A stretch of 8,094 nt of DNA from assembly GCA_934511335.1 (NCBI GenBank), contig CAKSWL010000086.1:1-8094 (forward strand). The letters are read 5' to 3'. The notes under the pieces are model-generated. The model searched no databases. It was given only the letters and a program-made list of their open reading frames with translations, and was not told where the DNA came from. The DNA comes from an uncultured Cloacibacillus sp. (lineage in GTDB: Bacteria > Synergistota > Synergistia > Synergistales > Synergistaceae). The position numbers and the translations under genes were made by a program. Shown piece by piece: positions 7,893 to 8,094 of this stretch; the stretch's first letter is position 1, and each line of letters opens with the position of its first letter.

Positions 7893-8094
7893 TTACCGCG
7901 GAGCCGTCGGGGAGTAGCGCGATATAGTGGCCACTCCGTGGCAGATCATACACTCTCCCCTGCCTGCGCTGCCGCAGTGTTCCGCAGATTTTATCTTCAT
8001 ATTGAAGAGCCGCCGCGACTCGCCGCCGCCGAGCTCTTGGTTCATCTTTTCGATGAAGCGCGGCACTAAGTGCCCCATGCGCGGGAGCTGGGCG
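7893..8094 (-). CDS. 3' end of an unidentified gene with a Cys-rich C-terminal tail, cut by the window edge
   Basis: The frame is open from the right edge (first full codon at 8093-8091) to TAA at 7893, giving 66 codons, so an ATG at 8078 need not be the start. The visible protein reads AQLPRMGHLVPRFIEKMNQE and goes on through FNMKIKSAEHCG to GECMICHGVATISRYSP near the end. Three Cys and two His in HC-x8-CMICH could bind a metal, as in small zinc-binding tails, but I do not recognise the family. Codon use resembles that of the neighbours (mostly G or C in third position). It ends 35 bp before guaB on the same strand, so the two probably share a transcript. Confidence 0.45.
   Translation of the reverse strand, partial: AQLPRMGHLVPRFIEKMNQELGGGESRRLFNMKIKSAEHCGSAGRGECMICHGVATISRYSPTAPR

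Overview
This 8.1 kb window is GC-rich bacterial DNA with dense coding, short gaps and strong Shine-Dalgarno sites. No rRNA, tRNA, CRISPR array or insertion sequence was seen. The content is amino-acid-lyase homologues, molybdenum-hydroxylase subunits, a large SARP/AAA/TPR regulator and IMP dehydrogenase. It suggests an anaerobic, amino-acid-fermenting bacterium. A Synergistota-type gut organism is my best guess, but that is inference and no marker gene in the window proves it.

Left part (1-3112, minus strand): a four-gene run that looks like one operon, read from right to left. First come two adjacent, different members of the histidine/phenylalanine ammonia-lyase (HAL) superfamily, 427 and 369 aa, 14 bp apart. 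Next is a [2Fe-2S] subunit of the xanthine dehydrogenase/CO dehydrogenase family. Last is the start of its FAD-binding subunit, overlapping by 4 bp and cut by the window edge. The two lyase-like proteins are the most interesting content. Conserved HAL elements are divided between them: most motifs kept by one are missing or altered in the other. This suggests an obligate hetero-oligomeric enzyme. The segment that should form the MIO cofactor is altered (one residue shorter, Ala-Ser-Gly lost), and the Tyr280 equivalent is replaced. The chemistry may therefore differ from classical histidine ammonia-lyase.

Middle (3113-6329): an AT-richer divergent intergenic region with a good extended -10 promoter and four CGT-type direct repeats. 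It is followed on the plus strand by a 978-aa regulator with a winged-helix/BTAD (SARP-like) N-terminus, an AAA ATPase domain and a TPR-like C-terminus. Its divergent position makes it a likely regulator of the lyase operon. The conserved first strand of its DNA-binding domain is encoded upstream of the first ordinary start codon.

Right part (6330-8094, minus strand): a Rho-independent terminator for guaB, then guaB (IMP dehydrogenase) broken by a deletion of about 28 nt with a frameshift at the start of its CBS module. At the edge is the 3' end of an unidentified gene with a Cys-rich tail, 35 bp upstream of guaB and probably co-transcribed with it.
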